From Bacillaceae bacterium (GTDB lineage Bacteria; Bacillota; Bacilli; Bacillales; Alkalibacillaceae): a stretch of DNA of 64,000 bases. The stretch's first letter is position 1. Each line of letters begins with the position of its first letter. The translations under genes were made by a program, and so were the position numbers. The stretch covers positions 62,001-126,000 of the forward strand of contig JACDOD010000004.1 of assembly GCA_017656265.1 (NCBI GenBank). Reading direction: 5' to 3'. The notes beneath the pieces were generated by a model. That model did no database searches and was not told the origin of the DNA. It saw only the letters and a list, made by a program, of their open reading frames with translations. Shown one piece after another: positions 8,371 through 17,261 of this stretch.

Positions 8371-9216
8371 ATGAAAATTAACAGCGTGCTAAGAGGGTTC
8401 ATCGCAATTGGGTTGGTCGTTATTGGAATTCTGCTGATCTTGTCTAACCTCGACATTATTTCCCTGGAAATATCTGATGCAGTTGTGAAGAGCTGGCCAT
8501 TTTTTATTGTTTTGCTGGGATGGAGTATATTTATCAGCGATTTCAAGCCAGGAGGAGACGGGAGCTGGGAAGTAGGTTCATTCTTCCTAGTATACGGAAT
8601 TCTGGTCTGGTTAGGCAATTTTAATGTAATTTCATTCGGACTCGGAGATATCTGGCGTTTATGGCCCCTGTTATTTATATATATTGGCGTGAACCTTTTG
8701 TTCCGTAATAAGAAAAAGAGGAAAAAACATAAAATAGTAACAGGAAAAAGTGGCAAACAGGTTACTATTAATATCGATCCTGACAGTATTAAAGAAGGCG
8801 TGAAAAGCAGTATTGATATGCAGAAGATTAAGGAAGCTGTTAAAGATTCTTCAAAATATAAATCCTTTTTGGGAGACTACAATTTTTCTGATCCCAACTG
8901 GGTTGTAGAACCGATGGATCTGTGGACAGGGGTAGGTGATATCGATTTTGATTTCACCAAAGCCTATATACCTGATAAAGAAACCGTTATTTCTCTTAGG
9001 GGCTGGGTAGGCGATGTCCGGATGCTGGTGCCGGATGATCTTGATTTTCGCATTGAAGCCCACACCAATGTTGGTGATATTCATATTTTTGATAAAAAAG
9101 CGGACGGATTGAACCGAAAAATGGTTTACCAGACTCCGGGATATGATGAGGCATCCAGGAAGCTCACGATTTATATGCATTATCAGGTCGGCGATATTCG
9201 AGTAAATAAAGTATAG
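8371..9216 (+). CDS. liaF: LiaF-like inhibitor of the LiaRS two-component system
   Basis: This 281-aa protein has an N-terminal block of four short hydrophobic segments (about residues 8-110). A basic stretch (KKKRKKHK) follows, then a soluble C-terminal domain with GVGDIDFDF, GWVGDVRML and VGDIHIF repeats typical of the LiaF/cell-wall-active antibiotic response fold. In B. subtilis LiaF keeps LiaS off until the envelope is perturbed. ATG 8371 is preferred because AAAGGGTG lies 6 bases upstream; an in-frame GTG sits at 8362. liaS follows after 12 bases. Confidence 0.9.
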   Translation: MKINSVLRGFIAIGLVVIGILLILSNLDIISLEISDAVVKSWPFFIVLLGWSIFISDFKPGGDGSWEVGSFFLVYGILVWLGNFNVISFGLGDIWRLWPLLFIYIGVNLLFRNKKKRKKHKIVTGKSGKQVTINIDPDSIKEGVKSSIDMQKIKEAVKDSSKYKSFLGDYNFSDPNWVVEPMDLWTGVGDIDFDFTKAYIPDKETVISLRGWVGDVRMLVPDDLDFRIEAHTNVGDIHIFDKKADGLNRKMVYQTPGYDEASRKLTIYMHYQVGDIRVNKV

Positions 9217-9228
9217 GGGTTTATGACC

Positions 9229-10296
9229 ATGCTGAAAAAAATTAACAGTATACGCTTTCATTTTATAAGGGCACATCTCCACACTATTTACTTTTCTTTA
9301 TTAATCATTGCACTGGCTTTGTTTTTTGTGTATTCCGTTTTTCAGCCAGGGTGGCTGTCTTTATCAGCTATTTATCTCAATATATTGTTAATGATTGTGG
9401 TCATGACACCAGTTTCTGTGTATATCAGCTATAAGTATTCCAGTGATTTCAGAGATCGTTTGACAGGCATATCCATATTGATTTCCGCACTTTCCCAGGG
9501 AAGGTATTCTGCACGAATGGTAGGGGAAAAGCGGGGAGATGAAATTGATCAGATTAATGATAAATTAAGTGAACTGGCTAAGAAAATGCAGGACCAGGTC
9601 CGCTCTTTGCAGCGAATGGCGGAGGAGAAGTCTGATTATGCGAAGAAAGCTCATCAGGCAGCAACAATGGAAGAGAGACAGCGTCTGGCAAGGGACCTTC
9701 ATGATGCAGTCAGCCAGCAGCTGTTCGCATTAACGATGATGTCACAGGCGACGGTTAAGTTAATGGATAAAAATCCAGTAAAAGCCCGGGAGCAGATGGA
9801 GGAGATTGCTCAAATTGCTCTGCAGGCCCAGACTGAAATGAGAGCCCTGCTGCTACACTTGCGCCCGGTACACCTTTCTGGAGAAACATTACAGACAGGA
9901 CTGGAAAAGCTAATCGATGAGTTAAAACAAAAATGTCAGATTGAATTTAATCTGGAGCTCGATGAGGAGATTGGGTTATCCCAATCAAAGGAAGAGCATT
10001 TATTTCGGATTGTCCAGGAGGCATTATCCAATATACTTCGTCACTCCAGTGCAGAACATGTTCATGTTGCTGTCAAACGGAAAAGTGATGAAGTATCTTT
10101 ATATATCCAGGACGACGGTAAAGGGTTTAAAGTCAATGATCAAATAGATAATAAAACATCATATGGATTAAAATCGATGAAAGAAAGAACGCAGGAACTG
10201 GGGGGCACGTTTGCCATCCGGTCTAAAGTAGGTGAAGGTACATATATTGACATCAGAATTCCATTAGAGGGTGATGAGGATGGAAAAGAAAATTAA
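9229..10296 (+). CDS. liaS: LiaS-like sensor histidine kinase
   Basis: This 355-aa intramembrane-sensing NarL-type kinase has two N-terminal membrane helices with a very short extracytoplasmic loop (about 18-65), then a HAMP-like and coiled-coil linker. The HisKA_3 box is ERQRLARDLHDAV with phosphoacceptor His158, and the HATPase domain has QDDGKGF and GLKSMKERTQ. This matches LiaS/VraS, which senses lipid II-cycle damage. Start ATG 9229 has GGGG nine bases upstream; the ATG at 9223 is too close. Its end overlaps liaR by 17 bases, indicating coupled translation. Confidence 0.92.
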   Translation: MLKKINSIRFHFIRAHLHTIYFSLLIIALALFFVYSVFQPGWLSLSAIYLNILLMIVVMTPVSVYISYKYSSDFRDRLTGISILISALSQGRYSARMVGEKRGDEIDQINDKLSELAKKMQDQVRSLQRMAEEKSDYAKKAHQAATMEERQRLARDLHDAVSQQLFALTMMSQATVKLMDKNPVKAREQMEEIAQIALQAQTEMRALLLHLRPVHLSGETLQTGLEKLIDELKQKCQIEFNLELDEEIGLSQSKEEHLFRIVQEALSNILRHSSAEHVHVAVKRKSDEVSLYIQDDGKGFKVNDQIDNKTSYGLKSMKERTQELGGTFAIRSKVGEGTYIDIRIPLEGDEDGKEN

Positions 10297-10921
10297 AGTG
10301 GTTGTGGTGGATGACCATGATGTGGTTCGCAAGGGTGTCATTGCTTATTTGCAAACAGAAGATGAGCTTGAAATTATAGGTGAAGCATCCAGCGGGAGAA
10401 AAGGAGCGGAAATGGTCAAAAAGCACAATCCAGATGTAGTCTTACTGGATTTAATTATGGAAGACGGAGATGGGATTGAAGCAACTAAGGAAATTATGAA
10501 ATTTCATCCGGACTGCAAGATCATTATTTTAACCAGCTACTATGATGATGAGAAGGTATTTCCTGCCCTTGAAGCAGGGGCCTTCAGCTATATGCTGAAA
10601 ACATCCTCTGCTGAGGAAATTGCCGAAGCTATTAAAAAGGCAGCAAGGGGAGAGAATGTTATTGAACCAAAGGTCGCCGGAAAGATGATGAATCGGTTCC
10701 GGCATCAGGAAAAAAAGCCTCATGAGGAATTGACTGAGAGGGAACTTGAAGTGTTGATATGTATCGGAAACGGTATGACTAATCAGGAAATCAGTGATCA
10801 ATTATTCATCGGCATTAAAACCGTTAAAACTCACGTAAGCAATATATTGAGCAAGCTTGGTGTACAGGATCGGACACAGGCAGCAGTCTACGCTCACCGA
10901 AATGGCCTGATGCGGGATTAA
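10280..10921 (+). CDS. liaR: LiaR-like response regulator
   Basis: This 213-aa NarL/FixJ-family regulator has an N-terminal receiver with the acidic pair DD (11-12), phosphorylation site Asp57 (VLLDLIM), and a conserved Thr and Lys (LTSYY, MLKTSS). The C-terminal LuxR-type helix-turn-helix is LTERELEVL...IGIKTVKTHVSNIL. It is the cognate partner of the adjacent LiaS. ATG 10280 follows AGAGGGTG at 7 bases. No liaI, liaH or liaG homologue lies next to it, so its targets are elsewhere or include the upstream exporter. A terminator follows at 10955. Confidence 0.93.
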   Translation: MEKKIKVVVVDDHDVVRKGVIAYLQTEDELEIIGEASSGRKGAEMVKKHNPDVVLLDLIMEDGDGIEATKEIMKFHPDCKIIILTSYYDDEKVFPALEAGAFSYMLKTSSAEEIAEAIKKAARGENVIEPKVAGKMMNRFRHQEKKPHEELTERELEVLICIGNGMTNQEISDQLFIGIKTVKTHVSNILSKLGVQDRTQAAVYAHRNGLMRD

Positions 10922-10954
10922 CCAAAAAATCTCATATATAATTATTTGCCTTAT

Positions 10955-10994
10955 AATCAGTCAATGGTTACAATCAAAATTGACTGATTTTTTT
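10955..10994 (+). terminator. Terminator of liaFSR
   Basis: AATCAGTCAAT and ATTGACTGATT pair as a perfect 11-bp stem around a 13-base loop, followed by a run of seven T. Confidence 0.88.
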
Positions 10995-11045
10995 CTGTAG
11001 CAAACAATTTAATTTTCCAATACTGGGAGTAGGGGAGATTCACAC

Positions 11046-11456
11046 ATGATTGACAAACGGACAGAAAACCTTTTATTTATTGCATGGGGACAGGCATTGA
11101 TGGCTACTTTAGGAAGTCTGTTTTTTTCCGAAATCATGCTGTTTGTTCCCTGTAAGTTGTGCTGGATTCAGCGAATTCTGATGTATCCGCTGGTTATTAT
11201 TTATGGGGCAGCTATTGTCAAAAAGAATGCCCAGATTGCCCTTCCAGGATTAATGTTGGCGATCATGGGCATTCCGGTAGCGGCCTATCATTATATTACC
11301 CAGAAAATGGATGTTGCAGGCACGGATAGTTTTTGCGGTCTGGTGCCATGTACCACAGAGTATATTAATTACTTCGGCTTTATTACGATTCCATTTCTTT
11401 CATTTGTCGCATTTACGGTCATTGTTTTTGTTCACACATTAGCATTAAAAGAATAA
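11046..11456 (+). CDS. bdbC: Disulfide bond formation protein BdbC (DsbB-like)
   Basis: This 136-aa protein has four hydrophobic helices and two redox cysteine pairs: Cys36-x2-Cys39 in VPCKLCW and Cys97-x4-Cys102 in CGLVPC. That is the DsbB/BdbC layout, in which the enzyme reoxidises an extracytoplasmic thiol oxidase and passes electrons to quinone. SD is AGGGGAG. It is followed after 13 bases by a membrane-tethered thioredoxin-like protein, the likely redox partner. In B. subtilis BdbC pairs with BdbD and supports competence pseudopilus folding; no BdbD is next to it here. Confidence 0.93.
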   Translation: MIDKRTENLLFIAWGQALMATLGSLFFSEIMLFVPCKLCWIQRILMYPLVIIYGAAIVKKNAQIALPGLMLAIMGIPVAAYHYITQKMDVAGTDSFCGLVPCTTEYINYFGFITIPFLSFVAFTVIVFVHTLALKE

Positions 11457-11469
11457 AGGGGTTGCAGAT

Positions 11470-11940
11470 ATGAAAAAGTTAATCATTTTTGGATCAGTTA
11501 CCGTGGCTTTATTTGTTGTGTTAATCGTGGTGGTGCAACTTCAAAATAAAGAAGCTTCTGAAGATAACCCTTATGGCAAAGAATCACTGCATCCGGCTAC
11601 GATTGAACAGCTGGATGATCCATTGTATCAAAATCAAATCTTGCCTGAAGAGCTCGAAGAAATGCTGGATCAGAAGGAGGATGTTACCGTTTATTTTTAC
11701 AGTCCTACCTGTCCCCATTGTCAGCGAACAACACCGATTCTTGTCCCTCTTGCGGAAGAATACGGCATTGACTTGAAAAAACTGAATGTACTGGAGTTTG
11801 AGAGTGCATGGGATGATTATAATATTAATGGAACACCTACCTTGATATATTTTGAAAATGGCAAGGAAAAAACTAGAATTGAAGGTGAAAATACAGAAGA
11901 GGTATTCCGGATGTTCTTTGAGCAAGAAGTCCTAAACTAA
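11470..11940 (+). CDS. Membrane-anchored thioredoxin-fold thiol-disulfide protein
   Basis: This 156-aa protein has one N-terminal membrane anchor (residues 3-23) and an extracytoplasmic thioredoxin domain. The active site is Cys81-Pro-His-Cys84 (SPTCPHCQ) and the cis-proline loop is NGTPTLIYF. CPHC is the DsbA-type motif, so an oxidase role is more likely than a reductase role. It is encoded immediately after bdbC, which implies that BdbC recycles it. It differs from BdbD in lacking the helical insertion expected of DsbA-like enzymes and is nearer to BdbA/YneN-type proteins. Physiological substrates are unknown. Confidence 0.85.
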   Translation: MKKLIIFGSVTVALFVVLIVVVQLQNKEASEDNPYGKESLHPATIEQLDDPLYQNQILPEELEEMLDQKEDVTVYFYSPTCPHCQRTTPILVPLAEEYGIDLKKLNVLEFESAWDDYNINGTPTLIYFENGKEKTRIEGENTEEVFRMFFEQEVLN

Positions 11941-12005
11941 AAGGAGAGTCCAGAACTAACCTTCATTACCAGATACGCTCTGAGGCAAAAGTGCCTTAGG
12001 TTATG

Positions 12006-12130
12006 AAAAATCCGAACGACATTCATTCATCATATGAACTCGTTCGGATTTTTGCTTCGACAGATAAGAAAGCTATATTATTTGAGTCTCAAGCAATTTT
12101 TTTAATAGAGGGAATGATTGTCCCACCCTC
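12006..12130. repeat. CCGAAC palindromic repeat, copy 2
   Basis: AAATCCGAACG (from 12006) pairs with CGTTCGGATTT (to about 12053), and a TTGTCCCACCCTC right-end-like sequence lies at 12118-12130. It sits downstream of the bdbC operon and downstream of the leftward hmoB and could end transcription from both. Confidence 0.75.
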
Positions 12131-12176
12131 ATTCTTGACTTTTCTATGGAATGCTTTTTACTTTGCTGTTTTTAAC

Positions 12177-12680
12177 CTAGTCCTGATCAGGTGCCACCAT
12201 CGAATACATGGTGATATAGGAGGGCCCTGCACTGAAGGAAGGCCCCTGCTGGCTGCGGGAATGTTGATGGGCTTTTCTGAACGATTGGGATTCCTTCCAG
12301 TTTTCAAAGCTTTCTTTATCCTTCTATTGTGTGAACACAATGTATGTATTTCCTTGTTTAGGGCGAAGAATGCGAATGGCCTGGAATCCGGGCATTTCTT
12401 CAATCTTTCCTGCGCGATTTTTGAATCGGTCTTCAAAAATGGGTCGCCCCTCATCTCTTACCGGAATGTTATTCATAACCACAAATCCAGAAGAGAGCAC
12501 CTCACCGCTAAAATCTACAGTTTCATACACCCGTCCTTCCTTAAAAATCAATTCTTCCTCTCCTTCATAATAGGCAAGCCCGCTTTCTTCATTTTCCAAA
12601 AGAAAAATTGATTGATCAGGATACTGTTTTTGAATGGCTGATAAATAGTCCACTGTTCCATTTGTCATATACACGTTCAT
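12177..12680 (-). pseudogene. hmoB: HmoB-like haem-degrading monooxygenase with in-frame amber codon
   Basis: The reading frame from ATG 12680 (AAGGGAG upstream) encodes an ABM-fold protein resembling HmoB (YhgC), including NRAGKIEEMPGFQAIRIL. It stops at a TAG (12326-12324) after 118 residues. The same frame continues past the TAG for 48 codons with family-like sequence (KESFENWKESQSFRKAH, then PSYITMYSMV) to a second stop at 12177. Total length would be 167 aa, close to the roughly 166 of B. subtilis HmoB. The TAG sits where relatives have Trp (TLWE), consistent with TGG to TAG. HmoB degrades haem to release iron; here it lies next to hemEHY as in B. subtilis. Either a recent pseudogene, a sequencing error or readthrough. 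Confidence 0.8.
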
Positions 12681-12714
12681 CCTCAGGAAAACTCCCTTCT
12701 GAAAAAAGTTTTTT

Positions 12715-12742
12715 TTGAACTTAATCATGGTTCGTCTATAAT
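12715..12742 (+). promoter_or_regulatory. Probable sigma-A promoter upstream of hemE
   Basis: TTGAAC (12715-12720), a 16-base spacer and perfect TATAAT (12737-12742). It would give a leader of about 250 nt before hemE, in which I see no riboswitch, T-box or coding gene. Confidence 0.6.
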
Positions 12743-12997
12743 AGAGGATGGCACTTGTTAGGAGAAAAAGCAGTTAAATGTATTTTAACAAAGAAAAAGG
12801 AATAATATCCAACGATACACCAAAATAGTATGTTTTCCCATGAAGTGGTCAGAATGCTAACAGAAAAGGGAATCCAAGTCATCATATTATAAGGCAATTT
12901 CGTGAAAATATCTTTACTGTCCTATACAGAATGATCGTTTTCGTTTATAGTGTTATTGGAAAAGAATATGCGTGATGGAATGAAGGGTGAGACGTAA

Positions 12998-14032
12998 ATG
13001 ACAACGTTTAATGATACCATGCTCAAAGCATTTCGCGGTGAAGAAACACCTTATGTGCCTGTCTGGTATATGCGTCAGGCTGGTCGTTCACAGCCCGAAT
13101 ATCGGAAGTTAAAGGAAAAGTATTCACTTTTTGAAATTACTCACCAGCCGGAATTGTGCGCTTACGTAACCAAACTGCCAGTAGATCAATACGGGGTAGA
13201 TGCAGCTATTTTATATAAAGACATCATGTCCCCTCTTGTTCCGATCGGTGTGGATGTGGAAATTAAAAAGGGGATCGGTCCAGTAATTGATAACCCGATT
13301 CGAACAAAGCAGGATGTGGAAAGGCTGGGGGAACTTGATCCGGAACATGATTTGCCATACGTATTGAAAACCATTGAAATTTTAACGAAGGAGCAATTGA
13401 ATGTTCCACTGATTGGCTTCAGCGGGGCGCCATTTACCCTTGCCAGCTATATGGTGGAAGGCGGTCCATCAAAAAACTACAACAAAACAAAAGCATTGAT
13501 GTATGGAGAACCGGATATCTGGTTTGCGCTTATGGACAAGCTCGGAGATATGGTGATCCGTTACCTAAAAGCTCAAATCAAGGCTGGAGCTAGTGCTGTT
13601 CAGGTATTTGATTCCTGGATTGGTGCTGTAAATGCTGCAGATTATCGCACATATATCAAACCTGTGATGAACCGTATCTTTACTGAACTGAAAGATGAAC
13701 CAGCTTCAACGATTATGTTTGGAGTCAATACGGGACATTTACTTGAAGAATGGAATGACCTTCCGGTAGATGTGATCGGGATTGACTGGCGGACTTCCAT
13801 AGCAAAAGCACGAAACATGGGAATTCAAAAAACACTGCAGGGTAATTTAGATCCTGCTGTATTGTTAGCAGACTGGTCAGTGATTGAAAAGCGGGTGAAA
13901 GCGATCCTGGATGAGGGAATGAAACAGCCAGGATACGTCTTCAATCTGGGTCACGGGATTTTTCCAGAAATAAAACCGGAGACATTGAAGCGCCTGACTG
14001 CATTTATTCACGACTATACGAAACAATCGTAA
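12998..14032 (+). CDS. hemE: Uroporphyrinogen decarboxylase
   Basis: This 344-aa enzyme converts uroporphyrinogen III to coproporphyrinogen III in the cytoplasm. Family signatures are [15 protein letters not shown] near residues 21-35, the [10 protein letters not shown] segment, [11 protein letters not shown] and the C-terminal FNLGHGI. Length is normal. The start has AAGGGTGAG upstream. First gene of hemE-hemH-hemY, as in B. subtilis; hemH follows after 15 bases. In Firmicutes these enzymes feed the coproporphyrin-dependent haem pathway. Confidence 0.97.
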   Translation: MTTFNDTMLKAFRGEETPYVPVWYMRQAGRSQPEYRKLKEKYSLFEITHQPELCAYVTKLPVDQYGVDAAILYKDIMSPLVPIGVDVEIKKGIGPVIDNPIRTKQDVERLGELDPEHDLPYVLKTIEILTKEQLNVPLIGFSGAPFTLASYMVEGGPSKNYNKTKALMYGEPDIWFALMDKLGDMVIRYLKAQIKAGASAVQVFDSWIGAVNAADYRTYIKPVMNRIFTELKDEPASTIMFGVNTGHLLEEWNDLPVDVIGIDWRTSIAKARNMGIQKTLQGNLDPAVLLADWSVIEKRVKAILDEGMKQPGYVFNLGHGIFPEIKPETLKRLTAFIHDYTKQS

Positions 14033-14047
14033 AAAGAGGTGTTTAGT

Positions 14048-14992
14048 ATGGGAAAGAAAACCATGGGGCTTTTAGTCATGGCATATGGAACCCCATATAA
14101 AGAAGAAGATTTGGAACGATATTATACCCATATTCGCCGGGGGAAAAGACCAACAGATGAAATGCTTGAAGAGCTTCGCAGCAGATATGAAGCCATTGGA
14201 GGAATCTCTCCCCTTGCCCGAATTACAAAAGAACAGGCAGAAGCATTGGAAAAAAAGCTGAATGAAATGCAAAATGAAGTAGAGTTTAACATGTATCTTG
14301 GATTAAAGCACATTGATCCTTTTATTGAAGATGCTGTTGAACAAATGGCGAAGGATGGAATCGAAGAAGCGGTAAGCATCGTGCTGGCCCCCCATTATTC
14401 AACCTTTAGCGTTAAATCCTATAATGGCAGGGCTAAGGAAACTGCTGAGAAATATGGAAAACCGGAAATCTATACAGTAGACAGTTGGTATGACGAGCCA
14501 GGCTTTATTGATTACTGGGTAGAGCAGATCCAAACAGTCTATGAAAACATGAGTCAGGATGAGCGGGAAAAAGCGGTATTAATTGTATCAGCTCACAGTC
14601 TTCCTGAAAAAATCCTGCAGTTTAATGATCCATACCCTGATCAGTTGAAGAAAACCGCTGATTTAATCACTAAAAAAGCGGGCATTGAAAACTATGAAAT
14701 TGGATGGCAGAGTGAAGGAAATACTCCTGATCCGTGGCTAGGACCAGATGTGCAGGATTTAACCAGAGATCTATACGAACAGAAAGGTTATCGCACCTTT
14801 GTTTATGCTCCGGTAGGGTTCGTATCTGATCATTTAGAGGTGCTGTACGACAACGATTACGAATGTAAAGTGGTTTGTGATGAGCTGGGAGCAAATTATT
14901 ATCGTCCGGAAATGCCGAACGTTCATCCGAAGTTTATTGATACGCTGGCCCAGGTCGTCTGGAAAAAGGCCCAAAGCAGTGATCGGCGATGA
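14048..14992 (+). CDS. hemH: Coproporphyrin III ferrochelatase (CpfC/HemH)
   Basis: This 314-aa monomeric ferrochelatase inserts Fe2+ into coproporphyrin III. Clear signatures are LLVMAYGTP at the N-terminus, [10 protein letters not shown] with a metal-site His, [10 protein letters not shown] containing the catalytic His, and [18 protein letters not shown] 14048 is chosen because AAGAGGTG lies 6 bases before it; an upstream GTG (14039) overlaps that ribosome site. It overlaps hemY by four bases (ATGA). Confidence 0.97.
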   Translation: MGKKTMGLLVMAYGTPYKEEDLERYYTHIRRGKRPTDEMLEELRSRYEAIGGISPLARITKEQAEALEKKLNEMQNEVEFNMYLGLKHIDPFIEDAVEQMAKDGIEEAVSIVLAPHYSTFSVKSYNGRAKETAEKYGKPEIYTVDSWYDEPGFIDYWVEQIQTVYENMSQDEREKAVLIVSAHSLPEKILQFNDPYPDQLKKTADLITKKAGIENYEIGWQSEGNTPDPWLGPDVQDLTRDLYEQKGYRTFVYAPVGFVSDHLEVLYDNDYECKVVCDELGANYYRPEMPNVHPKFIDTLAQVVWKKAQSSDRR

Positions 14993-16398
14993 GTGAAAAA
15001 AAACAACTGGCCATAATCGGCGGAGGGATTACAGGTTTAACGGCTGCTTATTATTTGCAAAAAGCGATTCAAAATGAAAATCTTCCTGTTCAGATTAAAC
15101 TTCTGGAAGCGGGGCCGAAATTAGGAGGGAAAATTCAAACCGTACGGAAAGACGGATTTATTATTGAGCGGGGACCTGATTCATTCCTGGCCCGAAAACA
15201 GAGTGCGTCACGACTTGCCAGGGATCTTGGACTGGAGGATCAGCTCGTAAGAAACGCAACCGGAAAATCCTACATCCTGGCAAATGGACGCCTCCATGAA
15301 ATGCCCCGGGGTTCCTTTATGGGGATACCAACGCAAGTTAAGCCCTTTTTATTTTCCAGTCTGTTTTCTGTCCCTGGAAAACTCAGGGCAGGGCTTGATT
15401 TTGTTTTGCCGAAAAGCGATCCGAAAGAGGATCAGTCACTGGGGGAGTTTTTCCGTCGCCGTTTAGGGGATGAAGTCGTAGAAAATTTAATTGAACCCCT
15501 GCTGTCGGGTATTTATGCCGGGGATATCGATCAATTAAGTTTAATGGCCACATTTCCAAACTTCTATCATGTTGAGCAGAAACATCGCAGCTTAATCAAA
15601 GGGCTGAACAAGAGCATTCCAAAACAGAAAGACAGCCAAAAGAAAGAAAAACAGGGGATGTTCCTGACCCTGAAAAATGGGCTTGAAACGATGGTAGAAG
15701 CTATTGAGCAGAAGCTGGAGCCAGGAGTGGTGGAAAAGGAAACCGCTGTTGCCCATATTGAAAAAATGACAGACGGCTATCAGATATTTCTTAAAGACGG
15801 AGAAAAGCTGTCTGCTGATAGTATTATTTTGGCGGTTCCCCATGAACAGGCTCAAAAAATACTTAGTCAATACGATTTTATGCAGGTGTTTAAAGATCAG
15901 CCAGCCACATCCGTAGCCAATGTAGCGATGGCATTTGATGAAAAGGACATCCAGCAGGATATTGACGGTACTGGTTTTGTAGTATCGAGAAACAGTGACT
16001 ATCGCATTACCGCTTGTACCTGGACCCATAAAAAATGGCCGCACACCACACCTGAGGGATATGCCCTGCTGCGCTGTTATGTTGGCCGCCCGGGAGACGA
16101 GGAAATTGTTGATCGTTCGGATGAAGAAATTGAACAAATCGTTCTAAACGATTTAAATAAAACCATGAATATCACAGCGAAACCTAAATTTAAAGTTATT
16201 ACCCGCTGGAAAAACGCCATGCCTCAGTATACGGTTGGACATAAACAGCGTGTTGATACCGTTAAACAAAACATGAGAACCTATTTACCCGGGGTGTTTT
16301 TAGCTGGAAGTTCCTTTGAAGGCCTTGGGGTGCCCGATTGCATTGACCAGGGAGAAGAAGCCCTTCAGCATGCACGGGAGTTTTTAAAAAATAAATAA
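14989..16398 (+). CDS. hemY: Coproporphyrinogen III oxidase (CgoX/HemY)
   Basis: This 469-aa FAD enzyme has a dinucleotide-binding [13 protein letters not shown] (11-23), [10 protein letters not shown] near 58-67 and a C-terminal [15 protein letters not shown] flavin motif. It oxidises coproporphyrinogen III to coproporphyrin III with oxygen, upstream of HemH in the Gram-positive pathway despite the gene order. Translation is coupled to hemH by a 4-base overlap. A terminator follows at 16409. A 181-codon open frame on the opposite strand inside this gene is a coding shadow. Confidence 0.96.
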   Translation: MSEKKQLAIIGGGITGLTAAYYLQKAIQNENLPVQIKLLEAGPKLGGKIQTVRKDGFIIERGPDSFLARKQSASRLARDLGLEDQLVRNATGKSYILANGRLHEMPRGSFMGIPTQVKPFLFSSLFSVPGKLRAGLDFVLPKSDPKEDQSLGEFFRRRLGDEVVENLIEPLLSGIYAGDIDQLSLMATFPNFYHVEQKHRSLIKGLNKSIPKQKDSQKKEKQGMFLTLKNGLETMVEAIEQKLEPGVVEKETAVAHIEKMTDGYQIFLKDGEKLSADSIILAVPHEQAQKILSQYDFMQVFKDQPATSVANVAMAFDEKDIQQDIDGTGFVVSRNSDYRITACTWTHKKWPHTTPEGYALLRCYVGRPGDEEIVDRSDEEIEQIVLNDLNKTMNITAKPKFKVITRWKNAMPQYTVGHKQRVDTVKQNMRTYLPGVFLAGSSFEGLGVPDCIDQGEEALQHAREFLKNK

Positions 16399-16408
16399 GG
16401 TGATAACC

Positions 16409-16443
16409 AGACAATTGCTGATCAACAGTGATTGTCTTTTTTT
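16409..16443 (+). terminator. Terminator of hemEHY
   Basis: AGACAAT (16409-16415) and ATTGTCT (16431-16437) pair, with an inner CTG/CAG extension, followed by a run of T. Confidence 0.82.
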
Positions 16444-16589
16444 GGGCTAAGCAGGGCGATTGCGCTTTTCTGTATTGTCTAGCTTCATCGCCCAGCCCCT
16501 CGAGCAGCTTCGGCCCCCTGCGGCGGCGACAGCCTCCTCGGAGGTCCTCCAGCTGTTTTCGGGGCTAAGCAGGGCGATTGCGCTTTTCT
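16444..16589. repeat. GC-rich Bacillaceae-type intergenic repeat with 28-bp direct repeats
   Basis: An identical 28-base sequence beginning GGGCTAAGCAGGGCG and ending GCGCTTTTCT occurs at 16444-16471 and 16562-16589. The block between contains TCTAGCTTCATCGCCCAGCC and is far more GC-rich than its surroundings. From memory it resembles the abundant intergenic repeats ending in GCGCTTTTC in several Bacillus genomes, whose function is unknown. Confidence 0.7.
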
Positions 16590-16669
16590 TATAGGGCTGT
16601 AAATTTACATGATGAAAAACGCACAATAGGACAACCTAAGGAAAACAAAAAAATTTGGAGTGAATGCGC

Positions 16670-17089
16670 ATGAAGTTTAGAAAACTGCTTCCGCCAACTT
16701 TTCAGCGGGTAGAAAGGAGCACCAGCCCGGCCATTCACAATGAAATCCTAATGAATATTGAAAAGATCGTACACGAGTATCGTCATAAGAAGGAACTGGA
16801 GATCGAGAACCGAATTAGAGAATTGGACTATGAATGGGATACGGAGCGTACTCTCGAAGCAAATTTTGCCGCAGTAGTACTATTATCAGCCATTCTGAGT
16901 GCTGTACATCATAAAAAATGGCTGTATCTTACTGGTACAGCTTCTGTTTTCCTTCTCCAGCATGCCCTGCAAGGATGGTGTCCTCCTCTTCCTGTTATCC
17001 GAAAACTTGGGATCCGAACAGCTTCTGAAATTTACCTGGAGAAAATGGCCCTAATCAATTTGCTGGAGGAGAAGCGGCTGAACTTGTGA
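16670..17089 (+). CDS. Small membrane protein with YgaP/DUF2892-like segment
   Basis: This 139-aa protein has a charged, helical N-terminal half (HNEILMNIEKIVHEYRHKKELEIENRIRELD begins near residue 25). Two hydrophobic stretches follow around residues 65-80 and 85-100, then the motif HALQGWCPPLPVIRKLGIRT. The GWCP...LRKLG pattern resembles the DUF2892/YgaP transmembrane family. Start ATG 16670 has GGAG nine bases upstream; the in-frame ATG two codons earlier is only three bases from it. It stands alone between two intergenic repeats. Function unknown. Confidence 0.65.
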   Translation: MKFRKLLPPTFQRVERSTSPAIHNEILMNIEKIVHEYRHKKELEIENRIRELDYEWDTERTLEANFAAVVLLSAILSAVHHKKWLYLTGTASVFLLQHALQGWCPPLPVIRKLGIRTASEIYLEKMALINLLEEKRLNL

Positions 17090-17164
17090 GGGCTAAAATA
17101 GTTCTATCAGATGATGTTTTGTGTTATCGTATAAATGAGGGGGAATTTGAAGCTGTACTAGTAC

Positions 17165-17193
17165 AAAAAAATAGAGCAGTATCTTTACTGCTC
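17165..17193 (-). terminator. Terminator of yhfH
   Basis: GAGCAGTA (17174-17181) and TACTGCTC (17186-17193) form a perfect 8-bp stem with a 4-base loop. On the minus strand it is followed by a U-run (A-rich 17165-17171 on plus). Confidence 0.82.
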
Positions 17194-17261
17194 TCAAATA
17201 GAAGGAGTTTTCCAACAAAACATGTCATAAGGAATTTCGGGTGATGAATGATCTTCCATGC

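Noticed and set aside
12003-12611. A 202-codon open frame on the plus strand opposite hmoB
   Set aside because: It starts inside a CCGAAC repeat, lacks a ribosome site, has no recognisable protein character and mirrors the hmoB frame on the other strand.
12743-12997. Possible riboswitch or T-box in the long hemE leader
   Set aside because: No T-box TGGNACCGCG, no conserved riboswitch core and no terminator/antiterminator pair could be found; only a 16-codon frame without a good ribosome site.
15592-16137. A 181-codon open frame on the minus strand inside hemY
   Set aside because: It is antisense to a clear coding gene, with no ribosome site and an amino-acid composition typical of a shadow frame.
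17120-17160. ATAAATGAGGGGG near 17134 is complementary to 12 nt of the candidate Fur sRNA
   Set aside because: There is no gene start after it (the only following frame is a few codons long), and GAGGGGG is simply a ribosome-site-like sequence; chance match.
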